In this document: in pieces, positions 1-8,314 of the stretch
Layout of the letters: the number at the start of each line of letters is the position of its first letter
How positions within the stretch are numbered: the first letter of the stretch is position 1
Origin: Aminobacter sp039907765
GTDB lineage: Bacteria; Pseudomonadota; Alphaproteobacteria; Rhizobiales; Rhizobiaceae
Assembly: GCF_039907765.1 (NCBI RefSeq)
Contig: NZ_JARDJI010000019.1
Coordinates: 1 to 64,000 of the forward strand
DNA length: 64,000 nt
Direction: 5' to 3'
The notes under the pieces: model-generated
The model's input: the letters and a program-made list of their open reading frames with translations, nothing else
Told to the model about the DNA's origin: nothing
Databases searched by the model: none
Program-made: the position numbers and the translations under genes

Positions 1-185
1 ACCAGGACCAGCTTGCCGTCCTTGTTCTTGCGGGCATTGGCGATGAACTCGGCCGAGATTTTCGCCTTGTCGTGGCCATAGGGCAGCAGATGCTCCGACG
101 GGATGCCGATCTTCGCCCCGATCTCCTGGATCGGCTTCTTCTTGGCCTCGCGGGCAATCTGGATATCGGTCTTGTACTCGGCCAT
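1..185 (-). CDS. fhs: Formate--tetrahydrofolate ligase, N-terminal part
   Basis: Only the first 61 codons lie in the window; the gene continues beyond base 1. The start MAEYKTDIQIAREAKKKPI followed by an EIGAKIGIP segment and a KAKIS stretch matches the N-terminus of formyltetrahydrofolate synthetase, which joins formate, ATP and tetrahydrofolate to give 10-formyl-THF in cytoplasmic one-carbon metabolism. ATG at 183-185 is preceded by a strong GGAGGA ribosome site. About 210 bp separate it from the next gene on the same strand, so it probably has its own promoter. The nucleotide-binding loop lies outside the window. Confidence 0.9.
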   Translation of the reverse strand, partial: MAEYKTDIQIAREAKKKPIQEIGAKIGIPSEHLLPYGHDKAKISAEFIANARKNKDGKLVL

Positions 186-395
186 CGCGGCTCCTCCGAA
201 AATCATGTCGCAAACAAGCGGGGCTGTGCCCGTCCTATGACCCCATAGAAGCCCGACACCGGTTTCTGCCGCCGTCTCAAAACAGCCGCCCAATGCACGG
301 ATTGCGACAGGGTCGTGCGGTCGGAGCAGGCCCTTGCGATTGCGGCGCCGTCAAGGCGCCGCACACGTAGCTGGTCGGGAGACGGCTGATCGCCG

Positions 396-1586
396 TCAGC
401 GGTCGAGCACGCTGCGGATCTCGACGATCTGCGAGCGGGCGCGCAACAGGTTGAAACCCATCGTCGCCAGGTGCGACGGGAACAGGAAGCTCGATTCGTT
501 GCCGTTGGAGATGATCCAGGGCTGCATGTTGAGCGCGTCGCGCATCTGCGTCTGCATGGTGTCCCACAGCGTCGCCAGGTTGCGCTCGCGGATCACCGCC
601 GAGAAGTCCGTATGTGTCGCGCTCAGTATGCCGTAATAGGCATAGAGCTGGCCGTAGGCGAACCAGAAGCGGTCGTCGGCGCGCGGGTCGAACCAGCCGG
701 CATCCGAGGCCTCGATCTGGCTGCGCAGGATGTCCGAGGTGGAACCCATGTCGCCGGCGATGCGGTCGAGGAACTGCAGCAGGTTGTCGGCGCGGGCATC
801 GAAGGTCGCCTGGCACTGTTCGAGGCTGGTGTTGAAGCCGCGCAGCTTGCCGATCGCCTCGCGGTAGACGCTCGGCGTCGGGCGCGTCGGGCCGCGCATG
901 CCGATGTACCAGGCGTCCTCGTCCCAGGCGAGCGCGGTGCGCGCGTCCTGCAGGTTCTGGTCGATGCGCGAGGTGCCGCGGGCGCGGCCGAGCGTGTCCA
1001 CCAGTTCCGTGGTCGTGCGGCGCAGCACCTGGTTGATGCCGAGCTGGAAGGCGGCCTTGTTGTCGAAGAAGGGCGTGTTGCGCCAGGATACGCCGAAGAA
1101 GCCGAGCTTCGAGGCCAGCATGGAGGAGATCCAGGCATTCTGGTTGACGTTGAAGTCGATCAGATCGGCGGCCACGGCGGCGATTTCGGAGCGCTTGCAG
1201 CTCTGCGGCGCGGGCGCCGTCTGCGCGGTCGTCCCGGCTGCCGCGGCGGCCGGCTGACCGCTGCCCTCGGCGGTCCCTGTCGTGCCGGCGATCGGGTCCC
1301 CTGCAACCGCGTTGGTGGCCTGGGCGGAGGCAGAATCCGCCGCGACGCGGGTCGGATAGTCCGGATCGAAGCTCTTCCAGAACTGCGTCACGTAGAAGAA
1401 ATAGGCATAGAGGCCGACGATGCCGACGACGATCAGGCCAAGCACCGCCCGCAGCGTCAGGTTGCGGTTGCCGTACCAGCGGCCGACCCACATGAAGGGC
1501 CAGAGCAGGATGCCGATGACGAGGCCGATGCCGCGTCCGATCAGCTGGAATATCCGGGTGAAGAAATTCACGATCGGATCGAGCAT
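396..1586 (-). CDS. DUF2333 family inner-membrane protein
   Basis: A 396-residue protein with two hydrophobic segments near residues 16-34 and 47-66, an Ala/Thr/Gly-rich linker at about 80-125, and a long soluble domain probably in the periplasm. The soluble part matches my recollection of DUF2333, a family of unknown function. It is the last gene of a minus-strand cluster and starts 14 bp after the stop of the DUF6638-like gene, so the two should be co-transcribed. I chose ATG at 1584-1586, about 10 nt after a GAGGGG ribosome site; an in-frame TTG two codons upstream is less likely. It may anchor the cluster's ATPase and coiled-coil proteins to the membrane, which is inference. Confidence 0.8.
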   Translation of the reverse strand: MLDPIVNFFTRIFQLIGRGIGLVIGILLWPFMWVGRWYGNRNLTLRAVLGLIVVGIVGLYAYFFYVTQFWKSFDPDYPTRVAADSASAQATNAVAGDPIAGTTGTAEGSGQPAAAAAGTTAQTAPAPQSCKRSEIAAVAADLIDFNVNQNAWISSMLASKLGFFGVSWRNTPFFDNKAAFQLGINQVLRRTTTELVDTLGRARGTSRIDQNLQDARTALAWDEDAWYIGMRGPTRPTPSVYREAIGKLRGFNTSLEQCQATFDARADNLLQFLDRIAGDMGSTSDILRSQIEASDAGWFDPRADDRFWFAYGQLYAYYGILSATHTDFSAVIRERNLATLWDTMQTQMRDALNMQPWIISNGNESSFLFPSHLATMGFNLLRARSQIVEIRSVLDR

Positions 1587-1600
1587 TGTCAAAGGTCCCC

Positions 1601-2887
1601 TCAGTCGGTCAGGCCGTAGAGCTGTGCGCGGAACGCCGCCTTGTCCTTGAGATATGAGTTTTTCAACGTGTCGACAACGTTGGCGCGCCAGACCTCGTTG
1701 AGACTTTCATAGTCCTTGTAGAAGCCCTGCTTGTTGAAGACGTAACGCGACACGAAGTCCGCGGGCACGAATTCCGAGATCAGCCGGTTGGTCAGCCACG
1801 CGTCCGAATGGTCGGGCTTTGCCCGCACCACCAGGAAGCGGTGCAGCGGAAACACCTCTTCAAGCCTCAACTGCCCGAACTGCGCGACCTCGCGCTTGGC
1901 GCCGTTGAGGAAGGGGAAGGTGCCGTCGCTGGTGATGGCGTCGGCGTGGCTGTGGATCCAGGTCTGCAGCCACACCTTGTCGACCTTGTTGAGATCGCGT
2001 TTCGGCTCGGCCGCGCGGATCAGCGCGCGCACCGCCATCTCGGCGCGGTGCTCGAGGTAGCCGGAGCTTTCGATCCAGGAGGCGCGCGGCAGGTCGAGCC
2101 GGCCGGTGGAGGCCAGGAACTTGAACACCTTGTCGGCATCGCGGATCGACAGGTAGCTCACCTGCCACGGCCGCGAGCGGCGGAATCCGGGGGCGGACGG
2201 ATCGGATATGACGGTCGTGACGTCGCGGTCGACGAATACGTAGAGCCCGCCGAAATGGCTGGTCCAGAAGGCGTTGTGGCGGAAGATCACCTGGTCGGGA
2301 ACCAGCGCGTTCTCGCGGATGTCGCCGCAGACCTTGGCGAGTTCGACCATGCGCTGCAGCATTTCGTCGTCGCGCCAGGCATCCGGCTCCTGCTTCAGCC
2401 GGTCGACGAGCTTGCCCAACTCGGCGGCCTTGCCGAGCACGTCCTCGGCCGACAGCACGCGGAACTCGACCTGGTTGATCGACAACAGGTCCTCGATGTC
2501 CTCGACCTTGGAAACCGAATCCTCGATCTCGCCGTAGATCACGTCCTTGATCGTCAGCGCGTCGATGGCGCGCTGGTTCCTCGACATGAACTCGTAGACC
2601 AACTGCGAGGTGTTGGAAAACGCCGTGTGCACCACCGGCAGGTCGATCTGCGACGGGGTCAGGATGATGAAGCGGCGGTTGACCTCGTTGGGGTCGAGAT
2701 ACTGGTAGTCGCCGAGTTCCTCGGCCACCTGCGGCGAAAAGCCGGTGCGGTCGATGTCGAAGCTCTGGAGCTTCGTCGGCTTGAGCCCGAACGCCGTCAG
2801 CGCCTTGTTGTAGCGCCCGATCAGATGCGGCTCGTCGACCGGCAGCAACCGACCCCAGATCAGTTCGTTGTCGCGCAGGAGGTCCAT
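1601..2887 (-). CDS. Conserved protein of unknown function, DUF6638-like
   Basis: A 428-residue soluble protein without signal peptide or membrane segment. The opening (NELIWGRLLPV, then RYNKAL and ELGDYQYLDPNEVNR) resembles what I remember of DUF6638, annotated in rhizobia as unknown; this is from memory only. The middle is acidic and helical, and the C-terminal third is rich in Trp and aromatic residues. It sits between the nuclease gene and the DUF2333 gene and is nearly fused to the latter (14 bp gap). No catalytic motif is visible. Its constant ATPase and membrane-protein neighbours suggest a shared complex, which is inference. Confidence 0.75.
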   Translation of the reverse strand: MDLLRDNELIWGRLLPVDEPHLIGRYNKALTAFGLKPTKLQSFDIDRTGFSPQVAEELGDYQYLDPNEVNRRFIILTPSQIDLPVVHTAFSNTSQLVYEFMSRNQRAIDALTIKDVIYGEIEDSVSKVEDIEDLLSINQVEFRVLSAEDVLGKAAELGKLVDRLKQEPDAWRDDEMLQRMVELAKVCGDIRENALVPDQVIFRHNAFWTSHFGGLYVFVDRDVTTVISDPSAPGFRRSRPWQVSYLSIRDADKVFKFLASTGRLDLPRASWIESSGYLEHRAEMAVRALIRAAEPKRDLNKVDKVWLQTWIHSHADAITSDGTFPFLNGAKREVAQFGQLRLEEVFPLHRFLVVRAKPDHSDAWLTNRLISEFVPADFVSRYVFNKQGFYKDYESLNEVWRANVVDTLKNSYLKDKAAFRAQLYGLTD

Positions 2888-2894
2888 CAGGATT

Positions 2895-3009
2895 GCCCCT
2901 CACCCTTACCCTCTCCCCGTGAAGGACGGGGAGAGGGGGGCGTCAGCGTCGCGGCCATCCTCCTTCTCCCCGTCGTTACGGGGAGAAGGTCCGGCAGGGG
3001 ATGAGGGGC
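2895..3009. repeat. Palindromic intergenic repeat, copy 1
   Basis: An imperfect inverted repeat with outer arms CCCCTCACCC and GGATGAGGGGC, and inner hairpins CTCTCCCCGT..ACGGGGAGAG and CTTCTCCCCG..CGGGGAGAAG. It fills the gap between the DUF6638-like gene and the DUF559 gene. The same family recurs at 3451, 21415 and, in variant forms, elsewhere in the window. Confidence 0.85.
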
Positions 3010-3020
3010 GCACCAGACGG

Positions 3021-3443
3021 TCAATGTCGTTTTTCTCCATATCCGGCATATCCGGCAGCGGCGACAAAACGAAGGTCGGTGGCAATGATTTCCGGGTCCA
3101 GTCGACCCTCCAGTGCTGCAAGGATTGTCTCGACGACAGGCTCGCGTTCCTTCAGTACATCCACGTTCCAGAAGCGCAGGACCGACCAGCCCTCAGCCAG
3201 CATTTGATCGTCCCGTATCCTGTGGGTGTTTCCTGCGTGCTGGCTGCCGTCAACTTCCACGACCAGGCGCGATTCCCGGCATGCAAAGTCCGCGTAGTAC
3301 GGTCCGATCGGAAACTGCCTGTTGAACTTGTGGCCGCCCAGTCGCCGGTCGCGAAGCTCTGCCCACAGTGCCTGTTCGGCATCGTTGTCAGCCTTGCGGA
3401 GCGAACGCGCTCTGTTGGTCTTGGCGGGTTGCGGTCCACGCAT
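3021..3443 (-). CDS. DUF559 endonuclease-domain protein (Vsr-like fold)
   Basis: A 140-residue protein with the DUF559 pattern: NDAEQALWAELRDRRLGG near residues 16-33, FNRQFPIGPYYADFACRE near 36-53, and the acidic core VVEVDGSQH. These fit a PD-(D/E)xK nuclease fold related to very-short-patch repair endonucleases, with D of YADF and E of VEVD as likely catalytic residues. ATG at 3441-3443 follows a GAGG site. The gene lies inside a conserved cluster but is bracketed on both sides by palindromic repeats, which looks like an insertion of nuclease plus repeats. Substrate and role are unknown. Confidence 0.85.
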   Translation of the reverse strand: MRGPQPAKTNRARSLRKADNDAEQALWAELRDRRLGGHKFNRQFPIGPYYADFACRESRLVVEVDGSQHAGNTHRIRDDQMLAEGWSVLRFWNVDVLKEREPVVETILAALEGRLDPEIIATDLRFVAAAGYAGYGEKRH

Positions 3444-3450
3444 CAGATCG

Positions 3451-3563
3451 CCTCTCATCCTTACCCTCTCCCCGTGCAATACTGGGAGAGGGGGGCGTCA
3501 ACGTTGCCGCTTCGACCTTCTCCCCGCGTGCGGGGAGAAGGTGCCGGCAGGCGGATGAGGGGC
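3451..3563. repeat. Palindromic intergenic repeat, copy 2
   Basis: Same family as the copy at 2895: outer arms CCTCTCATCC and GGATGAGGGG, with inner hairpins CTCTCCCC..GGGAGAG and CTTCTCCCCGC..GCGGGGAGAAG. It lies between the DUF559 gene and the ATPase gene, so the nuclease gene has one copy on each side. Confidence 0.85.
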
Positions 3564-3572
3564 AACTGGAAC

Positions 3573-5483
3573 TCACGCATTCCACAGCCCCTTCGCCTTC
3601 AGTTCCTCCATCTCCTTCGCCGCCCGCTCGCGCAGCCGCGCGTCGCGCAGCAGCTTGGACACCGCCGCATCGTCCGACTTGTCGGAGTAGCGGAACTCGC
3701 TGTCGGCGTAGCGGTTGATCTCCTGCATGACCATCTCCATCGAGAACGGCCCGCGCAACTCCTCGATCATCGACTTCTTCTCGTCGTAGCCCTTGTGCAT
3801 GAAGGCTTCGGGCTTTTCGAACCAGTCGTCCGGCAGCTCGATGTCCATGGCGCGCATCTTGATCGCGTCGGTGACGTTCTTTATGGCGCGGCCGGTGAAG
3901 CGCGGCTCGGCCTCCTTGATCATGTGCAGGTAGGTGCCGACGTCGGCCAGCGTCTTCGGCGCGCCGTTGTCCTTCATGAAGCGCTCGTAGACCTTGATCA
4001 GCCCGTCTTCCTGCGGCTTTTGGTGCTCCTCATAGGCCTCCGAGACGGCGCGCTGGATTTCCTGGGCGGCATAGAGCTCGTGCTCGCCCAGCGGGATCTT
4101 GTGGTTCTTGCCGGCCAACAGGACGAAGATGTCGATGTAGTCGTCGCGGGTCTGCGGCCCGTCGACGAGCCAGCGGGCGCCGGCGCGCTGGCGCAGCGCG
4201 TCGTCGACGTTCTCGGGGTAGTTGGAGAACATGCCGAAGGAGCAGTTGCCGCGCACCACGGTGCCGGCGCCGGCAAACGCATCCATCAGCACGCCGGTGA
4301 TTTCCTGCTGGCCGGCGGACGCCCGGTCGTCGGAGCGCTTGGCCGCCACCTGGTCGATGTCGTCGATGGTGCCGAAGCCGATAGCGCGCGGGTTGAGCAC
4401 GTTGTTGATGAACTGGCGGCAGTTCTGGCCCGACTTGCCCTGGTAGGACGAGATCTGGTCGACGCCGAAATTCTCGTAGGCGAAGGGATAGCCCGCGACC
4501 TGGCAATAGCCGTTGACCAGGCCGGCGATCATCTGGATCAGCGTGGTCTTGCCGGTGCCGGGGGCACCGTCCCCGATGAAGGTGAACAAGAACCCGCCGA
4601 GCTCGACGAACGGGTTCATCTCCCTGTCGAAGTCGTAGGCCATCAGCATCTTGGCGAGCCTGACCGACTGGAACTTGGCGATGTGGTTGCCGACGACCTC
4701 CTCGGGCTTCTTGAAGGTCATCACCAGCGGCTTCGACTTCCTGCCGGGCGCCACGTCGAAACCGTCGAGGGTGAAGTCGTCGGCGTCGATGCGGATGTGG
4801 GCGTTCTCGAAGGCGCCGAGCCCGTCGAAGCGGCCCTTGCGCTGCAGCAGGCCTTCGATGGCCGTGCGGGCGAAGGCGCGGGCGCGGGTCATCAGGTCGG
4901 CGTCGTCCTTGGTGCCCGACAGCGCCCGGTCGAGCCCGGCGATCAGCGACTTCACCGCGTCCTGCGGCGTATCGAACAGGAAGTCGGGCTCGGCGATGTC
5001 GTTTGACGCCTCGCCGTCGCTGTCGATCAGCTGGGCCAGATAGGAGGCGAGCGAAAACGCCGCGACATAGGCCGACGCCGACAGAAGCTTCTTGAAGTGC
5101 CCGGCCTCGTCGCCCTCGAGCGGGCTGCGCGCGTTCTTGGCCTGCAGCGCCTCGAGGTCGGTCGAGCGCGCGAACACGTCGGAGACGGCGAGCGCCACCG
5201 CGATGCCGCGGCGGGCACGGTAGAGCAGCGTGTGCTGCGAAATCGACAGCAGCTGGTCGTCGGGGCGGATGGCTGCGACGGTCTTCTGCAGCTCGACCTC
5301 GCGCGTCTTGCGGATCGAGCCGGTCGAGACCGTCGAGACGAAACGCCTGTTGGTGCCGGCAAGGGCCGTGCCCGACTGGCCGGAGCTGTCCTCCAGCACG
5401 ACGATGCGGGTGATGAAGCTCTGCGCGGTTGAGCGATGCTTTTCGATGTCGGCTTCGGAAATCGTGGTCAGGCCGGTGTCCAT
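3573..5483 (-). CDS. AAA family ATPase of unknown role
   Basis: A 636-residue cytoplasmic ATPase. The first 290 residues form a helical domain with no recognisable motif. The AAA core follows: Walker A GAPGTGKT at 306-313 and a Walker B-like IGFGTIDDID at 368-377. The last 150 residues are helical. ATG at 5481-5483 follows GGAG with good spacing. It is the central gene of a five-gene minus-strand cluster also encoding a coiled-coil protein and a DUF2333 membrane protein. ATP-driven remodelling of a partner is the likely activity; the substrate is unknown. I could not assign it to a named AAA clade. Confidence 0.85.
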   Translation of the reverse strand: MDTGLTTISEADIEKHRSTAQSFITRIVVLEDSSGQSGTALAGTNRRFVSTVSTGSIRKTREVELQKTVAAIRPDDQLLSISQHTLLYRARRGIAVALAVSDVFARSTDLEALQAKNARSPLEGDEAGHFKKLLSASAYVAAFSLASYLAQLIDSDGEASNDIAEPDFLFDTPQDAVKSLIAGLDRALSGTKDDADLMTRARAFARTAIEGLLQRKGRFDGLGAFENAHIRIDADDFTLDGFDVAPGRKSKPLVMTFKKPEEVVGNHIAKFQSVRLAKMLMAYDFDREMNPFVELGGFLFTFIGDGAPGTGKTTLIQMIAGLVNGYCQVAGYPFAYENFGVDQISSYQGKSGQNCRQFINNVLNPRAIGFGTIDDIDQVAAKRSDDRASAGQQEITGVLMDAFAGAGTVVRGNCSFGMFSNYPENVDDALRQRAGARWLVDGPQTRDDYIDIFVLLAGKNHKIPLGEHELYAAQEIQRAVSEAYEEHQKPQEDGLIKVYERFMKDNGAPKTLADVGTYLHMIKEAEPRFTGRAIKNVTDAIKMRAMDIELPDDWFEKPEAFMHKGYDEKKSMIEELRGPFSMEMVMQEINRYADSEFRYSDKSDDAAVSKLLRDARLRERAAKEMEELKAKGLWNA

Positions 5484-5525
5484 CAGATTTCTCCCCGTGT
5501 CGAAACGTGCATCCTGTGAGAGCTT

Positions 5526-5663
5526 CCCCCACTCCGCCTCGCTGCGCGAGGCACCTCTCCCCCCTCCGGAGGGAGAGGAAGGGCGGCAAAGGCGCCGCTG
5601 TTCTTTCCTCTCCCCCGTCGAACGGGGGAGAGGTGTCGAGGCGAAGCCGAGACGGAGCGGGGG
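5526..5663. repeat. Palindromic intergenic repeat, type B
   Basis: A long imperfect palindrome: CCCCCACTCCGCCTCG and GCACCTCTCCCCC on the left pair with GGGGGAGAGGTG and CGAGACGGAGCGGGGG on the right. It fills the gap between the ATPase gene and the 381-residue gene. It differs in sequence from the 2895/3451 type but has the same architecture. Confidence 0.85.
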
Positions 5664-5678
5664 TCGATCATGCGTCCC

Positions 5679-6824
5679 TCATACATCCGATATCACCTGT
5701 CCCTTCGACAGGATGTGCACCTTGTAGCCGTCGAAGATCTTCTGCGCCTCGCCGGCGGCATAGAGCGCCTGGTAGGCCTCGTGCGGGATCAGCGCGTGCT
5801 TCTCGTAGCTCGACACGCCCTGGCGCGTCGCCTCGAGGTCGTCGGTGTTGATGTAGAACTCCTGCGTCGCCTTCTCGCTGGAGAACAGGCCCCTGCGGCC
5901 GGGTTTCTCGGCCTTGGAATAGACTTCCTGGATGGTCCAGGTGAGCAGCCAGGCGTTCTCCGCCTTGCGCACCTTGGACAGCACCTCGGCAACCGTCGAG
6001 TTGTGCTCGGTGATGCCGGCCGAATAGAACGGCCCGAGCACCAGGCGCCGGAGCTGCTTGGGGTGCAGCTCCTCGAAATCCTTGTCGAGATTGGTCGCCA
6101 CCGTCAGCGGCGACAGCGTGTAGGCCGAGTTCTTCTCGGTGAAATCGTCGAAGCGATGCGCCAGGTCGGGGTTGAGCAGGCCGTCGACGGGCAGGGGGAT
6201 ATCGACCTTGTCGTTGAACTTGCCATTGCGATCGACCAGCTGGTCGATCATCGCCTCGGACGAATCCTCGACGGTCGCCATGTAGATCAGCGGCAGGTTG
6301 GCGGTGCCGTCGAAGCTGCCCCAGTGCACCAGGTAGTAGGGACGCCCGGTGTTGGGGTTGACCGAGACCTTGGCCGTCTGCGCCAGGATGAAGGGCGAGA
6401 AGGTTACGCCGTCCTTGACGTCCTCGAGATAGAGCCGTTCGGCCATCGAGCGCTGCAGCGCCTCGGGGAACTCCTTGTGGCGCAGGATGAAGTCGGCCAT
6501 CTCCTCGCGCAACTCGCCGGGCGGCGGGATGCTGGCGAGCCGCTGCGCCGCGGACCTGCGGTCGTTCTCCAGTTCGAGCACGTTCTGGAACACCGGGAAG
6601 CCGCTTTCGGCGCGGCTGATCTTGAAGGTCTCCATGAAGCCCAGCCGGTTGCGCCAGCAGGCGAAGGATTTCTCCAGCCGGGAGATGTATTCGGCGGCGA
6701 CCTTGGCGACGATGCCGTGCCGGTAGAGCGGCGAACGGTCGTCGCGCATGAAGATCTCGAGCCCGCTCAACGCCGCCTTGATGGCGTCGAAATAGCGGAC
6801 CGCCGGGTCGTCGGTGGGGGTCAT
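5679..6824 (-). CDS. Conserved protein of unknown function
   Basis: A 381-residue soluble protein that I do not recognise. It has no signal peptide, membrane span or catalytic motif. Features are a helical N-terminal third, a central region rich in beta-forming residues (near GRPYYLVHWGSFDGTANLPL), and a helical C-terminus. It is the second gene of the minus-strand cluster, downstream of the coiled-coil gene and upstream of the ATPase gene, each gap carrying a palindromic repeat. ATG at 6822-6824 lacks a strong ribosome site. It is probably a partner of the ATPase, judged only from context. Confidence 0.75.
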   Translation of the reverse strand: MTPTDDPAVRYFDAIKAALSGLEIFMRDDRSPLYRHGIVAKVAAEYISRLEKSFACWRNRLGFMETFKISRAESGFPVFQNVLELENDRRSAAQRLASIPPPGELREEMADFILRHKEFPEALQRSMAERLYLEDVKDGVTFSPFILAQTAKVSVNPNTGRPYYLVHWGSFDGTANLPLIYMATVEDSSEAMIDQLVDRNGKFNDKVDIPLPVDGLLNPDLAHRFDDFTEKNSAYTLSPLTVATNLDKDFEELHPKQLRRLVLGPFYSAGITEHNSTVAEVLSKVRKAENAWLLTWTIQEVYSKAEKPGRRGLFSSEKATQEFYINTDDLEATRQGVSSYEKHALIPHEAYQALYAAGEAQKIFDGYKVHILSKGQVISDV

Positions 6825-6855
6825 GCTGCCGTGCCTGCTGTGCTTGCGTTCCTTC

Positions 6856-6991
6856 CCACCCCCCTCTGTCCTGCCGGATGGCCTTCAGTACGGCCTCGGC
6901 CAATCTTCGGCGTTCGAGGGTGGGCGAGGCGGAGGCTACAGCTGATCTCCCCCCTTGCGGGGGAGATGTCCGGCAGGACAGAGGGGGGTGT
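6856..6991. repeat. Palindromic intergenic repeat, type C
   Basis: Outer arms CCCCCCTCTGTCCTGCCGG and CCGGCAGGACAGAGGGGGG are near-perfect inverted copies, with an inner hairpin CTCCCCC..GGGGGAG near 6948-6965. It lies between the coiled-coil gene and the 381-residue gene. A half copy occurs after apt at 46983. Confidence 0.85.
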
Positions 6992-7023
6992 CATAGAGCG
7001 CGAAGCTTCGTCTATGATGCCGC

Positions 7024-8112
7024 CTACGACTGCACGTAGTCCGAAGCGTTGTGCTTCTTCAACACTTCCTCGAAGCGGCGGGCGAAGGCGTCGTCGGCCA
7101 GCTTCTTGCGGCGCTGGATGTCGGCGGTCGCCACCATGTTCTTCTCGTGCAGTTCGAGCAGGTCGCCGATGTGCTTCTGGGCGGCGGCACCGATGCCGGC
7201 CATCGTCTCCTCGGCCGTGTTGTCGACCTTCGAGCCCAGCGTGTTGATCTTGTGGGCCACGTCCTGCTGGGCCGCCGTCTTCAGCGAATCCTCCAGCGCC
7301 TTGTAGAGCACGATGCGCTGCTCGGTATCGATGGTCAGCTTGTTGATCAGCGTATTCTGGGCCGCGATCTGGTTGTTGAGCGAATCGACGAAGGTCTGGA
7401 ACATCGAGGTGTAGCGTTCGAGCGTCTGGCTCTCGGCCAGCAGTTCCTGCTCCTTGGCCTGCTTCTCGTTGTATTCGGTGGCGAGCTTGGAGCGCTCGGA
7501 TTCGAGGTCGGTGCGCTCCTTCTGGCTGGTCGAGGCGGCAATCTTGTTCTCGATGTCGAGCAGCAGAGGGTTCAACTCCTCGATGCGCTTCTGGGTTGCC
7601 TCGAGGTTGGCCATCGTCGTCTTGCGGCGTTCGATCACCTGCGAAAGGCTGGTCTCCGAGGTCTTGTAGCGCTGGTCGAGCACCGCCTTCTGCGCCTTGA
7701 GGATGCCGACGATGGTGTCCGACTTGGTGAGCAGCTCCTGCAGATTGCCGGCCAGCGACATGTTGCGGACGCGCTCGGTGCGCATGCGCTGCTTGCTCTC
7801 GTCGGAGAAGATGCCGACGAAGCTCTCCCAGCCGGTGAAGCTCTTCATGTTCTCGAACTCGGCGCCGAACACGTTGGTGGCGTCCTCGAGGCCGATGATC
7901 AGGTCGGCGATGTTCGATTCCATCACCTTCTGCTGCTTCATCACGTCCTGGATGCGGGCGTTCTCGATGTCGAAATCGGAGGCGCCGATCTTCTCGTCGG
8001 TCTTGGCGATCTTGTCCAGCACCGTGCCGGACTGCTCGATCTTGCTGCGCATCTCCTCCACGACCTGCTTGGTCTTGGCGATCTCGGCATCGAAGTTCTG
8101 CAGCGTTGCCAT
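7024..8112 (-). CDS. Coiled-coil protein, TelA-like in outline
   Basis: A 362-residue, highly charged and almost wholly helical protein without signal peptide or membrane span. Heptad-like stretches cover about 1-60 and 120-320. The helical C-terminal half (ending near FARRFEEVLKKHN) recalls the TelA toxic-anion-resistance family and PspA-like scaffolds; this is a resemblance from memory, not a firm assignment. ATG at 8110-8112 follows GGAGGA. It is the first gene of the five-gene minus-strand cluster, and the 200 bp before the diguanylate cyclase gene should hold the promoter. It may act as a scaffold or substrate for the AAA ATPase (inference). Confidence 0.8.
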   Translation of the reverse strand: MATLQNFDAEIAKTKQVVEEMRSKIEQSGTVLDKIAKTDEKIGASDFDIENARIQDVMKQQKVMESNIADLIIGLEDATNVFGAEFENMKSFTGWESFVGIFSDESKQRMRTERVRNMSLAGNLQELLTKSDTIVGILKAQKAVLDQRYKTSETSLSQVIERRKTTMANLEATQKRIEELNPLLLDIENKIAASTSQKERTDLESERSKLATEYNEKQAKEQELLAESQTLERYTSMFQTFVDSLNNQIAAQNTLINKLTIDTEQRIVLYKALEDSLKTAAQQDVAHKINTLGSKVDNTAEETMAGIGAAAQKHIGDLLELHEKNMVATADIQRRKKLADDAFARRFEEVLKKHNASDYVQS

Positions 8113-8314
8113 TGAGTTCCTCCGGTCTCGAATACAGGGCACTGGCGGGGAATATATGTGGCGTATCTATCGATTGAAAGACGACACGCAGAATTCAGTT
8201 TTCATTGACGGCGCGCCGCAATCTTAACCAACTGCACCTTGATTTCCGCTATTGCCCGGTTGCCGAGGCGCTTCTGGGAGGTGCGCCCCGCGGCAGGTCC
8301 AATTCAGGCGCGTC

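Noticed and set aside
2868..5006. Long plus-strand open frame of about 700 codons opposite the ATPase gene
   Set aside because: It is antisense to a clear AAA ATPase with Walker motifs, and its composition (Asp/Glu/Leu/Val/Arg-rich) is the usual shadow of high-GC coding DNA.
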